Shown: in pieces, positions 13,073 through 20,752 of the stretch
How the letters are laid out: each line of letters opens with the position of its first letter
Numbering within the stretch: position 1 is the first letter of the stretch
IMG/VR virus record: IMGVR_UViG_3300043449_001463
Span: 1 to 23,756 of that record
DNA from: a virus
Strand: one strand, 5' to 3'
Length of the DNA stretch: 23,756 nucleotides
Notes under the pieces: generated by a model
Told to the model about the DNA's origin: nothing
The model's database searches: none
The model's input: only the letters and a program-made list of their open reading frames with translations
Program-made: the position numbers and the translations under genes

Positions 13073-14035
13073 ATGAAAAATTTAATCAGATTAATATCAG
13101 AACAATTAGAAGGTCAAGGAGACAATCCTCTATCCGAAAAAGAAATCAGGTTATTTAAATATATTAATAAACAAGGTGATTCCGCAAAGAAGAAGAATGA
13201 CTTATTAAAATTGTTTAAAACAATGATGCCTATGATAGGTAGACCTGAAAGTGATGCTAGATTTTATTACGAAATTTATACCGCAAATTATAGACCTGAA
13301 GGGGACTATGAAAACTTAGATAAAAGTACATTTAAACATTATAGAGAGTTCAAACAAAGAAGAACACCTAATAACTCAGCATATGAATATAGTGTTGGTA
13401 AAATACCATTTAAAGGTTCTAATATTGAAGGGTTTTGGGATGTTAATGACAAAAATCAATGGTATTACGTAATCGAATCATATGGATGGTACCCTGTATA
13501 TTTGTTTATTAATAATCAATGGTATAAAGTTAGTAACTCATACTCATCAAGTACTTCTAAACAAATGGCGGGCGCAAACCCAATTAGAAGATATGGTTAT
13601 GACCAAAACATTAAACAACAAATTATTACTGTAACACCTGATGAAATAAAATCTATTCGTGATGGTAAGTCAATGGATGATATTAAAACAAAGAGGTTAA
13701 CTTTATTTATGGATAGACTTGGTAATGAAATGAATATGGTCCATCCACAAAGAATGATAACTATTGGATGGGGTAATGATAAGAAAAAAGTAAAGTTCAC
13801 CATTAAAGATGTTAGAGAAGGTGGTGGTAAAATAAATTTCACAATTAGAATTGATAAAGCAGGTACAGTTGAAGGAACCAATAGAATGATAGTTAATCCT
13901 GAAGGTTATGTGGTACCAAGTCCTTTCTCAGAAGACATAGAAAATGGTATTGAACAAAGGATTATATCTGACTATAATGACTTTTTGAAATCTGATAATA
14001 CATCTTTTAAATTTTATCACCCAAAAAGTAATTAA
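13073..14035 (+). CDS. Unknown protein with ISEQLE N-terminus
   Basis: A 320-residue protein starting MKNLIRLISEQLEG, another of the recurring N-termini, with I-S-E at residues 8-10. Residues 40-150 include aromatic-rich stretches (NQWYYVIESYGWYPVYLFINNQ at about 122-143) and a Ser-rich turn (SNSYSSSTSKQ), consistent with a beta-rich structural domain. The C-terminal half has KKVKFTIKDVREGGGKINFTIRI. No catalytic motif is visible. I chose 13073 by box spacing; 13070 adds one Met. A virion or packaged protein is a reasonable guess. Confidence 0.78.
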   Translation: MKNLIRLISEQLEGQGDNPLSEKEIRLFKYINKQGDSAKKKNDLLKLFKTMMPMIGRPESDARFYYEIYTANYRPEGDYENLDKSTFKHYREFKQRRTPNNSAYEYSVGKIPFKGSNIEGFWDVNDKNQWYYVIESYGWYPVYLFINNQWYKVSNSYSSSTSKQMAGANPIRRYGYDQNIKQQIITVTPDEIKSIRDGKSMDDIKTKRLTLFMDRLGNEMNMVHPQRMITIGWGNDKKKVKFTIKDVREGGGKINFTIRIDKAGTVEGTNRMIVNPEGYVVPSPFSEDIENGIEQRIISDYNDFLKSDNTSFKFYHPKSN

Positions 14036-14039
14036 TTTG

Positions 14040-14070
14040 TTTGTGGATTAATCAAAAATGTGTATCTTTG
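14040..14070 (+). promoter_or_regulatory. Bacteroidota-type promoter (TTTG-N19-TATCTTTG)
   Basis: TTTG at 14040-14043, a 19-base spacer and TATCTTTG at 14063-14070 are an exact match to the Bacteroidota promoter. A short leader of about 15-20 bases leads to ATG 14092. With the promoter at 6851 this is the best one in the window. Confidence 0.85.
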
Positions 14071-14091
14071 TAAAACAAATACAGAGACACC

Positions 14092-14826
14092 ATGACAACA
14101 GACATCGCAACACAAGTAAAAAATTATCAAGGAAACAATTCTTTCATCCTTAAAATGAAAGACGCATTAACTAAATACGGTAACCTAACCGTAAATCAAA
14201 AATCTGCAGTTGAGAAAATCTTCGCAAACCCAACTGAGGCTAAAAAAGTAGAATTAACAGGTGACCTAAAAGTTATCGCTGAGTACGAAGGTACTAACTC
14301 ATTCGTTAATGAGTTGAAATCTAAACTTGAGAAATACGGAAAACTTTCTGACAAACAAGTTGCCGCGGCAATCAAGACAATCAGAACTGACGAGAATAAA
14401 GCAAATACCGTTAAGTTGAACCTACCAACTAAAGGGGAAACTATCAAAGTAGGTCGTTCTGTAGGTCAAAAAATGAAAGAGACTTACGGACTACAATTCA
14501 ACCCAATCCTTTTGGACATCACTAAAGTTTTGGCAGTATCACCAAAGGCGGTTAAGTTCGCAGGGAAAATGACTGTAAAAAGAGGAGACGTTTGTGTATG
14601 TTGTGCTAAGACACTTACTGACGAGTTCTCTATGTTGACTAAAATGGGTAAGACATGTGCAAAACACATGGGTGTAGAATACATCACCGATGCTAGCCAA
14701 GCTGAACGTTTCCGTAACGAATACCTTGCAAAAGTTGAGGAAATTGGTGAGATGGAGTTTTGGGTTCCAAAATCAAGAATCATTAAATGGGACGGGAAGT
14801 CCGAAATCATTTTGAAAATGATTTAA
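14092..14826 (+). CDS. Tandem-repeat protein with C-terminal zinc-binding site (DUF6011-like)
   Basis: A 244-residue protein. Two copies of a helical repeat occur at about residues 12-44 and 65-97: YxGxNSF, then a leucine/lysine helix, KYGxL and Q-x-A. A putative zinc site follows: Cys168 and Cys171 (CVCCAKTLTDEFS), then Cys189 and His192 (GKTCAKHMG). This resembles short C-x-x-C-x-K-x-L-T-D zinc modules of phage and bacterial proteins (DUF6011-like, recalled from memory). The gene uses many more C-ending codons than its neighbours (ATC, AAC, TTC, GAC) and has an exact host-type promoter and strong terminator, all pointing to high expression. It is probably a nucleic-acid-binding protein; no partner is evident. 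Confidence 0.85.
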   Translation: MTTDIATQVKNYQGNNSFILKMKDALTKYGNLTVNQKSAVEKIFANPTEAKKVELTGDLKVIAEYEGTNSFVNELKSKLEKYGKLSDKQVAAAIKTIRTDENKANTVKLNLPTKGETIKVGRSVGQKMKETYGLQFNPILLDITKVLAVSPKAVKFAGKMTVKRGDVCVCCAKTLTDEFSMLTKMGKTCAKHMGVEYITDASQAERFRNEYLAKVEEIGEMEFWVPKSRIIKWDGKSEIILKMI

Positions 14827-14830
14827 TAAT

Positions 14831-14867
14831 AATGGGGGTTTATTTTAACCCCCATTAATTTATTTTT
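14831..14867 (+). terminator. Intrinsic terminator after zinc-site gene
   Basis: A ten-pair stem AATGGGGGTT/AACCCCCATT (14831-14840 with 14847-14856) has a six-base loop and is followed by a T-rich run. It begins four bases after the stop. Confidence 0.88.
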
Positions 14868-14872
14868 ACAAT

Positions 14873-15076
14873 ATGAAAGAAAATAAACACGAATTAAACG
14901 TTAAAGAATATTTCTCCAAACAATTACTATGGTATGCGGTAATATCATGGTTTGAAGGTAATTTAAACCCAATGTATTGGTCAATATTTGATAATATATT
15001 TTTAATTATTATATTTCTATTGTTCCAACTTTTTGTATTGGGAACTTGTGTAACTGAAAATAAAACAGAAAATTAA
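14873..15076 (+). CDS. Small membrane protein
   Basis: A 67-residue protein with a polar N-terminus (KENKHELNVKEYF), an aromatic amphipathic stretch (LLWYAVISWF) and a strong hydrophobic segment at about 41-58 (DNIFLIIIFLLFQLFVLGT). It is a single- or double-spanning membrane protein. It follows the terminator closely, so its promoter must be in the short gap or lie in read-through. No family is recognised. Confidence 0.7.
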   Translation: MKENKHELNVKEYFSKQLLWYAVISWFEGNLNPMYWSIFDNIFLIIIFLLFQLFVLGTCVTENKTEN

Positions 15077-15082
15077 AATAAC

Positions 15083-15298
15083 ATGCAAACATTAGTATTT
15101 AATACAACCGAAAAAACGGTTAAATTTTATAAAGACGCGAAAGAAGAAAGTCAAGTATTGGCCCAATTTATAAATGTACCTACAGTTAAAATACAGGAAG
15201 GTTATTATGAGGTGATGCTTAGAACAGAAGATATGCAAAGTTCGATTCCTGTGTTAAGAGTTCCAGTATCGAACACTAATATGTTTATTGAAAAATAA
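15083..15298 (+). CDS. Small unknown protein
   Basis: A 71-residue soluble protein, predicted mostly beta: TLVFNTTEKTVKFYKDAKEE, then PTVKIQEGYYEVML and SSIPVLRVPVSNTNMF. Its start is six bases after the upstream stop. The function is unknown. The compact beta pattern could be a small binding or assembly module. Confidence 0.7.
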   Translation: MQTLVFNTTEKTVKFYKDAKEESQVLAQFINVPTVKIQEGYYEVMLRTEDMQSSIPVLRVPVSNTNMFIEK

Positions 15299-15352
15299 TT
15301 TGACTTCGAAGAATTAATACCTATCATTAAATAGTAAATCAAAAAACAAAAC

Positions 15353-15790
15353 ATGACTGTAAAACAAGCATTAAAGTTGAAGAACAAATTGGTTAAGGAA
15401 ATTACCGAAGAAATCCAAAAAGCACATTCTTACAATAGTGTTGAGGTAGGTACATCAAGACCATACTCTTCAAGAGAATCATTACAAAGAGTTTCACAAC
15501 TCACAAAAGAATTGGTTGAATTGAAAACAAAAATTCACCAAGCAAATTCACCTGTGTACGATATGATTTTCAGACTATCTGAATTGAAATCATTGGTGTC
15601 TAAAATCAAATCGTTGAACTGTACTGAAGGTACTTCAACCGACTACTACTCAAGACGTAGTGAAAACCAACCTGTAATGACATCAGAAATCTCAATCATT
15701 GAAAGAGATAGTATGGTGAAAATTATGGAAGACGAAATAGAGTCAATCCAAGAAGAATTGGATACTCACAATGCTCTCACACAGATATAA
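15353..15790 (+). CDS. DIP1984-like helical protein
   Basis: A 145-residue helical protein. It starts TVKQALKLKNKLVKEITEEI, has a Leu-heptad middle (VYDMIFRLSELKSLVSKIKSL), and ends in a helix and the sequence LDTHNALTQI. The family DIP1984 has the same layout, an N-terminal helix, a Leu-rich centre and an IQ-x-x-N ending. The assignment is from memory and should be confirmed by profile. It uses C-ending codons more than the acidic unknown genes. A weak promoter is possible (TTTG at 15299-15302 with TATCATTA 19 bases later). The stop codon lies in a 15-base palindrome. The function of the family is not known. Confidence 0.75.
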   Translation: MTVKQALKLKNKLVKEITEEIQKAHSYNSVEVGTSRPYSSRESLQRVSQLTKELVELKTKIHQANSPVYDMIFRLSELKSLVSKIKSLNCTEGTSTDYYSRRSENQPVMTSEISIIERDSMVKIMEDEIESIQEELDTHNALTQI

Positions 15791-15956
15791 TATCTGGGAT
15801 AGTTGAGTTAGATGTTTTTCACTACAAATTATTGGCTCAGATGTTATGACATTGATTTAGTACGGTCCTTTAGTCAAGATTCAAGCGTTCAACAGTTATC
15901 AATCAAATCTTAACATTCTTGAAACTCTAACATTGTAAACTCACTTGAACAGATAT
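15791..15956 (+). other. Noncoding stretch between DIP1984-like gene and terminator
   Basis: About 165 bases without a convincing gene. It begins in the palindrome CAGATAT-A-ATATCTG (15782-15796), which contains the upstream stop codon, and is bounded by two copies of ACAGATATAA (15781-15790 and 15949-15958). A 33-codon frame (15812-15913) uses codons unlike its neighbours, so I do not call it a gene. The region may be a long 3' untranslated part, an RNA, or the trace of a duplication. No tRNA or tmRNA pattern is seen. Confidence 0.5.
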
Positions 15957-15984
15957 AAAAAAACCCCTTTTCGAAGGGGTTTTT
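15957..15984 (+). terminator. Intrinsic terminator with UUCG loop
   Basis: The stem CCCCTT/AAGGGG (15964-15969 with 15974-15979) is closed by the very stable TTCG tetraloop. It is flanked by A's on the left and T's on the right, which extend the pairing. It ends the 14873-15790 unit. Confidence 0.92.
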
Positions 15985-16015
15985 GATTATATTATAATTA
16001 TATTAGAAAATTTAT

Positions 16016-16047
16016 ATTGTTAAATAAAATACATTTACCTATATTTG
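16016..16047 (+). promoter_or_regulatory. Host-type promoter (ATTG-N20-TATATTTG)
   Basis: TATATTTG at 16040-16047 ends three bases before ATG 16051, with ATTG at 16016-16019 and a 20-base spacer. The position would put the transcript start at or just beside the ATG. Confidence 0.6.
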
Positions 16048-16050
16048 AGT

Positions 16051-16449
16051 ATGAAAAATTATTATTTATCTGACGAAGAAATGCAAAACTTCTTAGAAGA
16101 AGTTGGTAGTGTAAAAAATTGTTATCGAGACGACGGAAAACCAATGACAAGTCCTGGGTTTTTTGCCTGTGATAATGGATGGTTCCTATTAATTAAAGAA
16201 CTTATTGAGGATTTATTAAAATTAGGTTGGGATGGAAATCTATGTCAAGTTAAAGAGAAATTTGGCGGTCTTAGATTCTATATTGGTAGTGGTTCCAATG
16301 AGATACATGATAGAATTGTTAAAGCTGAAAAAGATAGTTATAATATTTGTGAAAAGTGCGGTAATGAAGGTAAACTTAGAAATGATATAGGTTGGTACTT
16401 AACATTATGTGAAGAACATTACAATGAAAAAAAAGAAAGTCGTAAATAA
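16051..16449 (+). CDS. Phage-type zinc-binding protein with QVKEKFGGLRFY motif
   Basis: A 132-residue protein of a family I recognise from phages by its motif QVKEKFGGLRFY (residues 66-77), followed by a putative zinc site: Cys100 and Cys103 (CEKCG), then Cys120 and His123 (LCEEH). The N-terminal half has CDNGWFLLIKELIEDLLKLGW. The function of the family is not known to me. The site suggests protein or nucleic-acid binding. I chose ATG 16051 over the in-frame TTG at 16045 because the promoter box spans it. It is monocistronic: another box follows after four bases. Confidence 0.85.
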   Translation: MKNYYLSDEEMQNFLEEVGSVKNCYRDDGKPMTSPGFFACDNGWFLLIKELIEDLLKLGWDGNLCQVKEKFGGLRFYIGSGSNEIHDRIVKAEKDSYNICEKCGNEGKLRNDIGWYLTLCEEHYNEKKESRK

Positions 16450-16452
16450 TAG

Positions 16453-16460
16453 TATTTATT
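16453..16460 (+). promoter_or_regulatory. TATTTATT box before 16464 gene
   Basis: TATTTATT ends three bases before ATG 16464 and lies four bases after the previous stop. Confidence 0.6.
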
Positions 16461-16463
16461 GTT

Positions 16464-17021
16464 ATGAAGTTTATCGTAACAGAATCACAATATGACCATG
16501 TATTAAATAGTTTTGGAGGTTTACCAAATTTTGAAAAAATAATATATAAGTTTTGGGATAGAACAACTCCAGATATAAATGATACTTTTAAAATTTTAGC
16601 GTTACCCAAAACACATCATACGTATAGAGCTCTTATGGAGTTATTATTTGAATATCATGGGAAAGATAAAGTTTTTAATGAAGTTAAAAATTTTATTTCA
16701 GGTAATAAAACTCACACAATAAATGATTGCGGAAGTTATAATTTCGATTTCAATATTGTAGGGTATCATATCGATAAGGAAAATCGTCAAGTAGACCTTA
16801 GTATAATTGTTGATGATATTAATGGCGAGGTTAGTTTGATTTTTGGTGATGGTAGAACTTTATCCATAAAAGATGCAATGGATGATAATGATATTGGGTT
16901 TGAAATTAGACAAGAAGTCACCGAATGTTTAGATGATTATTTTAGAGATAATGTCCAAAATAAATTTGGGATTGATTTTGTCTTTAATTATGTAGAACGA
17001 TTATCAAGGTCTAAAAAATGA
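16464..17021 (+). CDS. Unknown acidic protein with VTES N-terminus
   Basis: A 185-residue protein beginning MKFIVTESQYDHV, one of the shared N-termini (V-T-E-S, residues 5-8). Two domains are likely: a helical part to about residue 80 and a beta-rich part around NFDFNIVGYHIDKENRQVDLSIIVDDINGE, then an acidic helical end. No enzyme motif is recognised. Its stop overlaps the next start (ATGA, 17018-17021). It may be packaged, by analogy with the other members. Confidence 0.78.
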   Translation: MKFIVTESQYDHVLNSFGGLPNFEKIIYKFWDRTTPDINDTFKILALPKTHHTYRALMELLFEYHGKDKVFNEVKNFISGNKTHTINDCGSYNFDFNIVGYHIDKENRQVDLSIIVDDINGEVSLIFGDGRTLSIKDAMDDNDIGFEIRQEVTECLDDYFRDNVQNKFGIDFVFNYVERLSRSKK

Positions 17022-17635
17022 AAAAATTATTTGAATTATATAACAAATTTATAAATGGGAGTTTAAATATACACGGTATATTATTAACCCCAATTGCAAT
17101 GGACCATACCTCAATAACCTTTGAAATGGATAATCCTGAAGATATTAGTTATACTAAGGATTGTTTACAGGGGTATTTAATGGACAATATTGATGGATTT
17201 AAAAGATTATTAGGAGACCCAAAACTTAAGTTGATTCCAAGAATATCAAACGCCGAAACTTTATATATTAATTGGGACCTTAAAAATAAAATTGAGGATT
17301 ACTTAAACAGTGTTAATGTATTAACTTTAAAACATAACGACACCATTAATAAAATTTATATTGAACATAGTGATTTTGATATTGTTCTTCAGGATGATAA
17401 TAAGGTAAAAATTTCCAACTACGTTAATCCGATAAAATCCACAGTTAATTATGGGACGGGTGAAAAACCTACTATATTAATGAAAGCGATTGAAATGTAT
17501 GAATATAATCAACATCAACATAGATATGATGAAACCGATGAAAGTTATTTAGGTATAGATTCAATTTTAAATGAGGAAAAGGCTTTAGTAGACCCCGATT
17601 GGATGGTACAGTATGTGGTTACTTATTTCGATTAG
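17018..17635 (+). CDS. Unknown protein, coupled to the 16464 gene
   Basis: A 205-residue protein starting in the stop of the gene before it. It lacks the E-S motif. It is a mix of strands and helices (ITFEMDNPEDISY, then KIYIEHSDFDIVLQDDNKVKISNY) with an acidic C-terminus. It is convergent with the minus-strand gene at 17619-18023, and their 3' ends overlap by 17 bases. The function is unknown. Confidence 0.75.
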   Translation: MKKLFELYNKFINGSLNIHGILLTPIAMDHTSITFEMDNPEDISYTKDCLQGYLMDNIDGFKRLLGDPKLKLIPRISNAETLYINWDLKNKIEDYLNSVNVLTLKHNDTINKIYIEHSDFDIVLQDDNKVKISNYVNPIKSTVNYGTGEKPTILMKAIEMYEYNQHQHRYDETDESYLGIDSILNEEKALVDPDWMVQYVVTYFD

Positions 17636-18023
17636 CCATTCTAACCCATTGACTACCACCAGTACTATTAGGATTTTTACCGTGCATAACCTCTAACTCA
17701 TCAATCCAATCAAATATCTTAATACCATATGAGTTGTAGACCTCAATTTGATAATCATTACTTTTAATTGGTAATTTATTAAATGGTATCAGTTTTGTAA
17801 AATAATCTCTAACATAGTGGTCAATCGCCCAAAAAACATCTACCTCATCATATAAATTTTCTTTGGTTATAGGTTCATTAATATAAAATTTATAAACCAT
17901 ATACGGCTCGCGACCATCATAAGATAAATCAATATCAATATGGTCAAGAGAAGGATATACTGAACCCGACAATGTCGAGTTCATTATCTTTTTAAGGGCG
18001 ATTAACTCACTTTCTATTGTCAT
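17619..18023 (-). CDS. Unknown small protein downstream of amidase
   Basis: A 134-residue protein whose start overlaps the amidase stop (TAATG, 18021-18025), so it is translated with the amidase. Features include DHIDIDLSYDGREPYMVYKFYI and DVFWAIDHYVRDYF. It is predicted alpha/beta and slightly acidic, with no signal peptide. It could be an accessory of the lysis protein or unrelated; nothing in the sequence decides. Confidence 0.75.
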   Translation of the reverse strand: MTIESELIALKKIMNSTLSGSVYPSLDHIDIDLSYDGREPYMVYKFYINEPITKENLYDEVDVFWAIDHYVRDYFTKLIPFNKLPIKSNDYQIEVYNSYGIKIFDWIDELEVMHGKNPNSTGGSQWVRMANRNK

Positions 18024-18901
18024 TATAAACTTAATAACATATCAATTAAATCAGGGTGTGGATACATATCTACTTTCCCTCTAATAACATTTGTATGTGT
18101 ATATAATCCAGGAATCTTCTCAGCTCTTGAAACATCTAAAACATCAAAACCATCAGCTCCTTTATCTTTAACATACTCAACTAAACCAACTCTAGGGTCA
18201 ATAGAATATTTTTCAGCAACGAATAGAATCCAATTCTTAAGAGTTATTATCTGTGAATCAGAGTAATTGTGCCAATATTGATAACCTCTAAATGGTTTCG
18301 CTAACTTGATTATTTGACTTTCATCCGCAGGAGTGTTAACGTAAGTTTTACCATTAACAATTTGACCCATACAACACACCTCAATTGCAACAGAGTTTCT
18401 GTGCATTACTGAATTACCTGTACCTGTATGCCAACCATAACCTCCTTCAGGAAAACATTGAACTAATTCACCATCAAATTTACTCGAAGAACCATTGACT
18501 GATTGTCCACCTAAAATATACTCAGTACCTACATTACCTCTACTATCTCTAGCCCACATATCGGCCACTTGATAAGGATTAGGACCTCCTGCAGTATGGT
18601 GTAAGAAAATCCATTGTTTAGGAACGGGACCTTTGAAGTAAGTACCTTCAGGCATATAGTATTTCTTAATACTTAATGCTTTTGATGCCTCGATGTTTTC
18701 CGCATTGTCAGTATTCAAAATACCCATATGAGCCCAAGTCTTAGGACCAACAACTCCATCAACAACAAGACCATTCTTTTTTTGATAATTTTTAACCGCG
18801 GTTTCAGTTTTAGGACCAAAGTCACCATCAACTGTAATTTTAAGGAACTCCTGAAGAGTTTTAACCGATTCACCCTTACTTCCTTTTTTTAATACTTGCA
18901 T
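18023..18901 (-). CDS. N-acetylmuramoyl-L-alanine amidase with peptidoglycan-binding domain (endolysin)
   Basis: Predicted to cut the bond between N-acetylmuramic acid and the stem peptide of the cell wall. The 292-residue protein has an N-terminal peptidoglycan-binding domain (about residues 3-58, with VDGDFGPKT and VDGVVGPKTW) and a C-terminal Amidase_2 domain. The zinc ligands are likely His101 (IFLHHTAGG), His269 (YTHTN) and Asp278 (GKVDMYPHPDL), with a catalytic Lys276 before it. No signal peptide is visible, so export would need a holin or it acts as a virion enzyme; no holin is adjacent. The start at 18901 was chosen as the first ATG; the longer frame reaches into the neighbouring gene. 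It precedes the 134-residue gene in a coupled pair. Confidence 0.93.
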   Translation of the reverse strand: MQVLKKGSKGESVKTLQEFLKITVDGDFGPKTETAVKNYQKKNGLVVDGVVGPKTWAHMGILNTDNAENIEASKALSIKKYYMPEGTYFKGPVPKQWIFLHHTAGGPNPYQVADMWARDSRGNVGTEYILGGQSVNGSSSKFDGELVQCFPEGGYGWHTGTGNSVMHRNSVAIEVCCMGQIVNGKTYVNTPADESQIIKLAKPFRGYQYWHNYSDSQIITLKNWILFVAEKYSIDPRVGLVEYVKDKGADGFDVLDVSRAEKIPGLYTHTNVIRGKVDMYPHPDLIDMLLSL

Positions 18902-18920
18902 AATTTTAATTATTAATTGT

Positions 18921-19286
18921 TTATTGTACGTATACTGTTTTAACTGGTTGACCAAATGTCAATTCAAACCATTCTTTAATGTAATCCTCAAATAATGAAT
19001 CATCACCAAATACTTTTCGCATATTGGATGAAGAATAAACGATTAAAGTTGGTAAAGACTCAAGTTCAATATCTGACCAATCCTCGGTATTAGACTGCTC
19101 TTCGGGATAATAATCAAATACACTAAAACCATCTTCAGATTCGAATGATATTGCGTCAACAGAAACACCCTCACCCCAGTCAAATATACTTTCCTCATTC
19201 ATTTTTAAAGTATGTGGTTTGTATTCAGAATTGAAGTAATCAAAAAAGACTTTTTTCAGTTTTGACTCTGTAAGAATGTATTTCAT
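18921..19286 (-). CDS. Small acidic protein with LTES N-terminus, paralogue of 20753 gene
   Basis: A 121-residue acidic protein that begins MKYILTESKLKKVFFDYFNSE and ends with a helix and YIKEWFELTFG. The gene at 20753-21136 has the same beginning and a similar ending (YVKEWINNKFN), with a diverged middle, so they are paralogues. The start, three to four bases from a TATTTATT box on the minus strand, is one side of a divergent element. It lies upstream of the amidase. The function is unknown. Confidence 0.8.
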   Translation of the reverse strand: MKYILTESKLKKVFFDYFNSEYKPHTLKMNEESIFDWGEGVSVDAISFESEDGFSVFDYYPEEQSNTEDWSDIELESLPTLIVYSSSNMRKVFGDDSLFEDYIKEWFELTFGQPVKTVYVQ

Positions 19287-19290
19287 ATAA

Positions 19291-19304
19291 AATAAATATT
19301 TATG
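19291..19304. promoter_or_regulatory. Divergent palindromic box pair
   Basis: AATAAATATTTATG holds two overlapping boxes: TATTTATT on the minus strand (19298-19291), four bases from the start at 19286, and TATTTATG on the plus strand (19297-19304), three bases from ATG 19308. The core ATAAATATTTAT is a perfect palindrome. The two start codons are only 21 bases apart. Confidence 0.6.
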
Positions 19305-19307
19305 AAT

Positions 19308-19688
19308 ATGGAAACAGATAACAGTACCAAAAGACTTATAGATTTAATTCAGAATTTTTATAATGGTGTACAAGAATATAGAGATTATTTCACAGTACCA
19401 TATAGTGAAGATGACCAAACTGATGTTAAAATTAAATACCGTATAAAAAAAATATCTATTTGGAAAGTAGATGACCCTGAATGTGGATATGAAGGCACAA
19501 TTTATATCGAACCAATAGAACTATATTTAGGGTTTAATGATGAATTTGAAGGAGGGTTTTATCAACACGATGTTCCCGAATATATTTGGGAATTTTTAGG
19601 TGAAAAATTGATTGAAAATATTGAAACTATATTCAGTAAAGTTTGTTGTGACTATGATTTTGATTTCAAACACCTAAATAGTAATTAA
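19308..19688 (+). CDS. Unknown acidic protein
   Basis: A 126-residue acidic protein. The N-terminal helix STKRLIDLIQNFYNGVQEY is followed by a beta-rich part (KIKYRIKKISIWKVDD, then GTIYIEPIELYLGF) and an acidic C-terminus with CC. The start at 19308 fits the box spacing; ATG 19302 is in the same frame but overlaps the box. It has no E-S N-terminus. No family is recognised. Confidence 0.75.
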   Translation: METDNSTKRLIDLIQNFYNGVQEYRDYFTVPYSEDDQTDVKIKYRIKKISIWKVDDPECGYEGTIYIEPIELYLGFNDEFEGGFYQHDVPEYIWEFLGEKLIENIETIFSKVCCDYDFDFKHLNSN

Positions 19689-19692
19689 TTGA

Positions 19693-19700
19693 TATTTATT
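19693..19700 (+). promoter_or_regulatory. TATTTATT box before 19704 gene
   Basis: TATTTATT ends three bases before ATG 19704, the spacing seen elsewhere. Confidence 0.6.
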
Positions 19701-19703
19701 TAT

Positions 19704-20255
19704 ATGTCTGAAAAATTACAAAATACTCTTATAAAATTAATAAAGGATAATGGGCTATGGGAAGCCTCAGTTATTGCTGGATTAGACATGATTGAATTAG
19801 TATCTAAAAGCGGAATAAAAATAAATTCAGATATTGCTTATAGAATAATAATGGAACTTTATACCGACGACAAGTTACCAACATCATATAAAGAATTTAA
19901 ATTAGAATATTCCCAATTTGACGGGACTTTAGTTTGGGCAGGAAAATTCGATGTTAATATTAAGGGTGAGAAAATAACTGAACACATTTCAATTTATGCA
20001 ACACCATTTTGGGATGGGCAAGAAGTAATTCCATTTAATGTAATGTCATTTACTTTTTATGACAAAGATGGTAATGAGATGGGTTATGACGATAATACAG
20101 ATTATTTTAGGTCTATTGAAGTAAGGGACGAATTTAATACTGTTAAAGATTTATTAGAATGGTTTAAAAACTTTTACTTACCTAAGTGTTACGAAATGAT
20201 AATGGATGAGATTTTACCTGATTTAGAGTATGAGAATATATATAATGTTATCTAA
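19704..20255 (+). CDS. Unknown acidic protein
   Basis: A 183-residue protein with helices at the start (EKLQNTLIKLIKDNGLWEAS), then strands (GTLVWAGKFDVNIKGEKITEHISIYA) and an acidic helical end. The start at 19704 is chosen by box distance. It is convergent with the minus-strand gene ending at 20248, with an 8-base overlap. The function is unknown. Confidence 0.75.
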   Translation: MSEKLQNTLIKLIKDNGLWEASVIAGLDMIELVSKSGIKINSDIAYRIIMELYTDDKLPTSYKEFKLEYSQFDGTLVWAGKFDVNIKGEKITEHISIYATPFWDGQEVIPFNVMSFTFYDKDGNEMGYDDNTDYFRSIEVRDEFNTVKDLLEWFKNFYLPKCYEMIMDEILPDLEYENIYNVI

Positions 20256-20751
20256 TAACTCTTATTGAATCTTTATCTATCTTAGTTTCATTTGTTTCAC
20301 CGTCATAATAGTCTACATTAACTTCCTCTCCTTCATAAACATCTATAGAACCATCATCTAACATTTGGGTAATAGTAGATACAACAAGTTTTTGAGAGTA
20401 TGAAGTTAATCTGTGTTGGTATGACCTAACAACATATTCAGTTCTATGTTCGTCAACATCAAGAGAGTATTCTTGAGCAATAGGTCGTTTAATTTCTGAA
20501 TTAGGTCTATTTCCTGAAAAATCATAATCAGGGTTTAGTTGAATTGTAGCGGCAATATAATTTTGGTCTTCAGGAAACTCAATTTCAAAACCCATCATTC
20601 TTCCCGCAGAATCACATGACTCAAGAAATTCTGAATCTTCCATAATTTTAGGTTGCAAAATATCTTTTAAACTACCATAATCATTAATAACAAATTTAAG
20701 TAAAAAGAATAATTGACCGTTTGATATATTTTCTAATTTAGATTTTTCCAT
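20248..20751 (-). CDS. Unknown acidic protein
   Basis: A 167-residue protein translated right after the 20753-21136 gene on the same strand (one-base gap), so probably co-transcribed. It has a Phe/Leu-rich N-terminal helix (QLFFLLKFVIND), a Met/Glu stretch (RMMGFEIEFPEDQ), a central Arg/Tyr-rich part (EYVVRSYQHRLTSY) and an acidic C-terminus. No motif is recognised. Confidence 0.75.
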   Translation of the reverse strand: MEKSKLENISNGQLFFLLKFVINDYGSLKDILQPKIMEDSEFLESCDSAGRMMGFEIEFPEDQNYIAATIQLNPDYDFSGNRPNSEIKRPIAQEYSLDVDEHRTEYVVRSYQHRLTSYSQKLVVSTITQMLDDGSIDVYEGEEVNVDYYDGETNETKIDKDSIRVIR

Positions 20752-20752
20752 A

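Noticed and set aside
15812-15913. A 33-codon frame in the noncoding block after the DIP1984-like gene
   Set aside because: It uses codons (CGG, TCC, AGC, CTC) rare in the neighbours and has no box or coupling to a gene. It could still be real, but the evidence is too weak.
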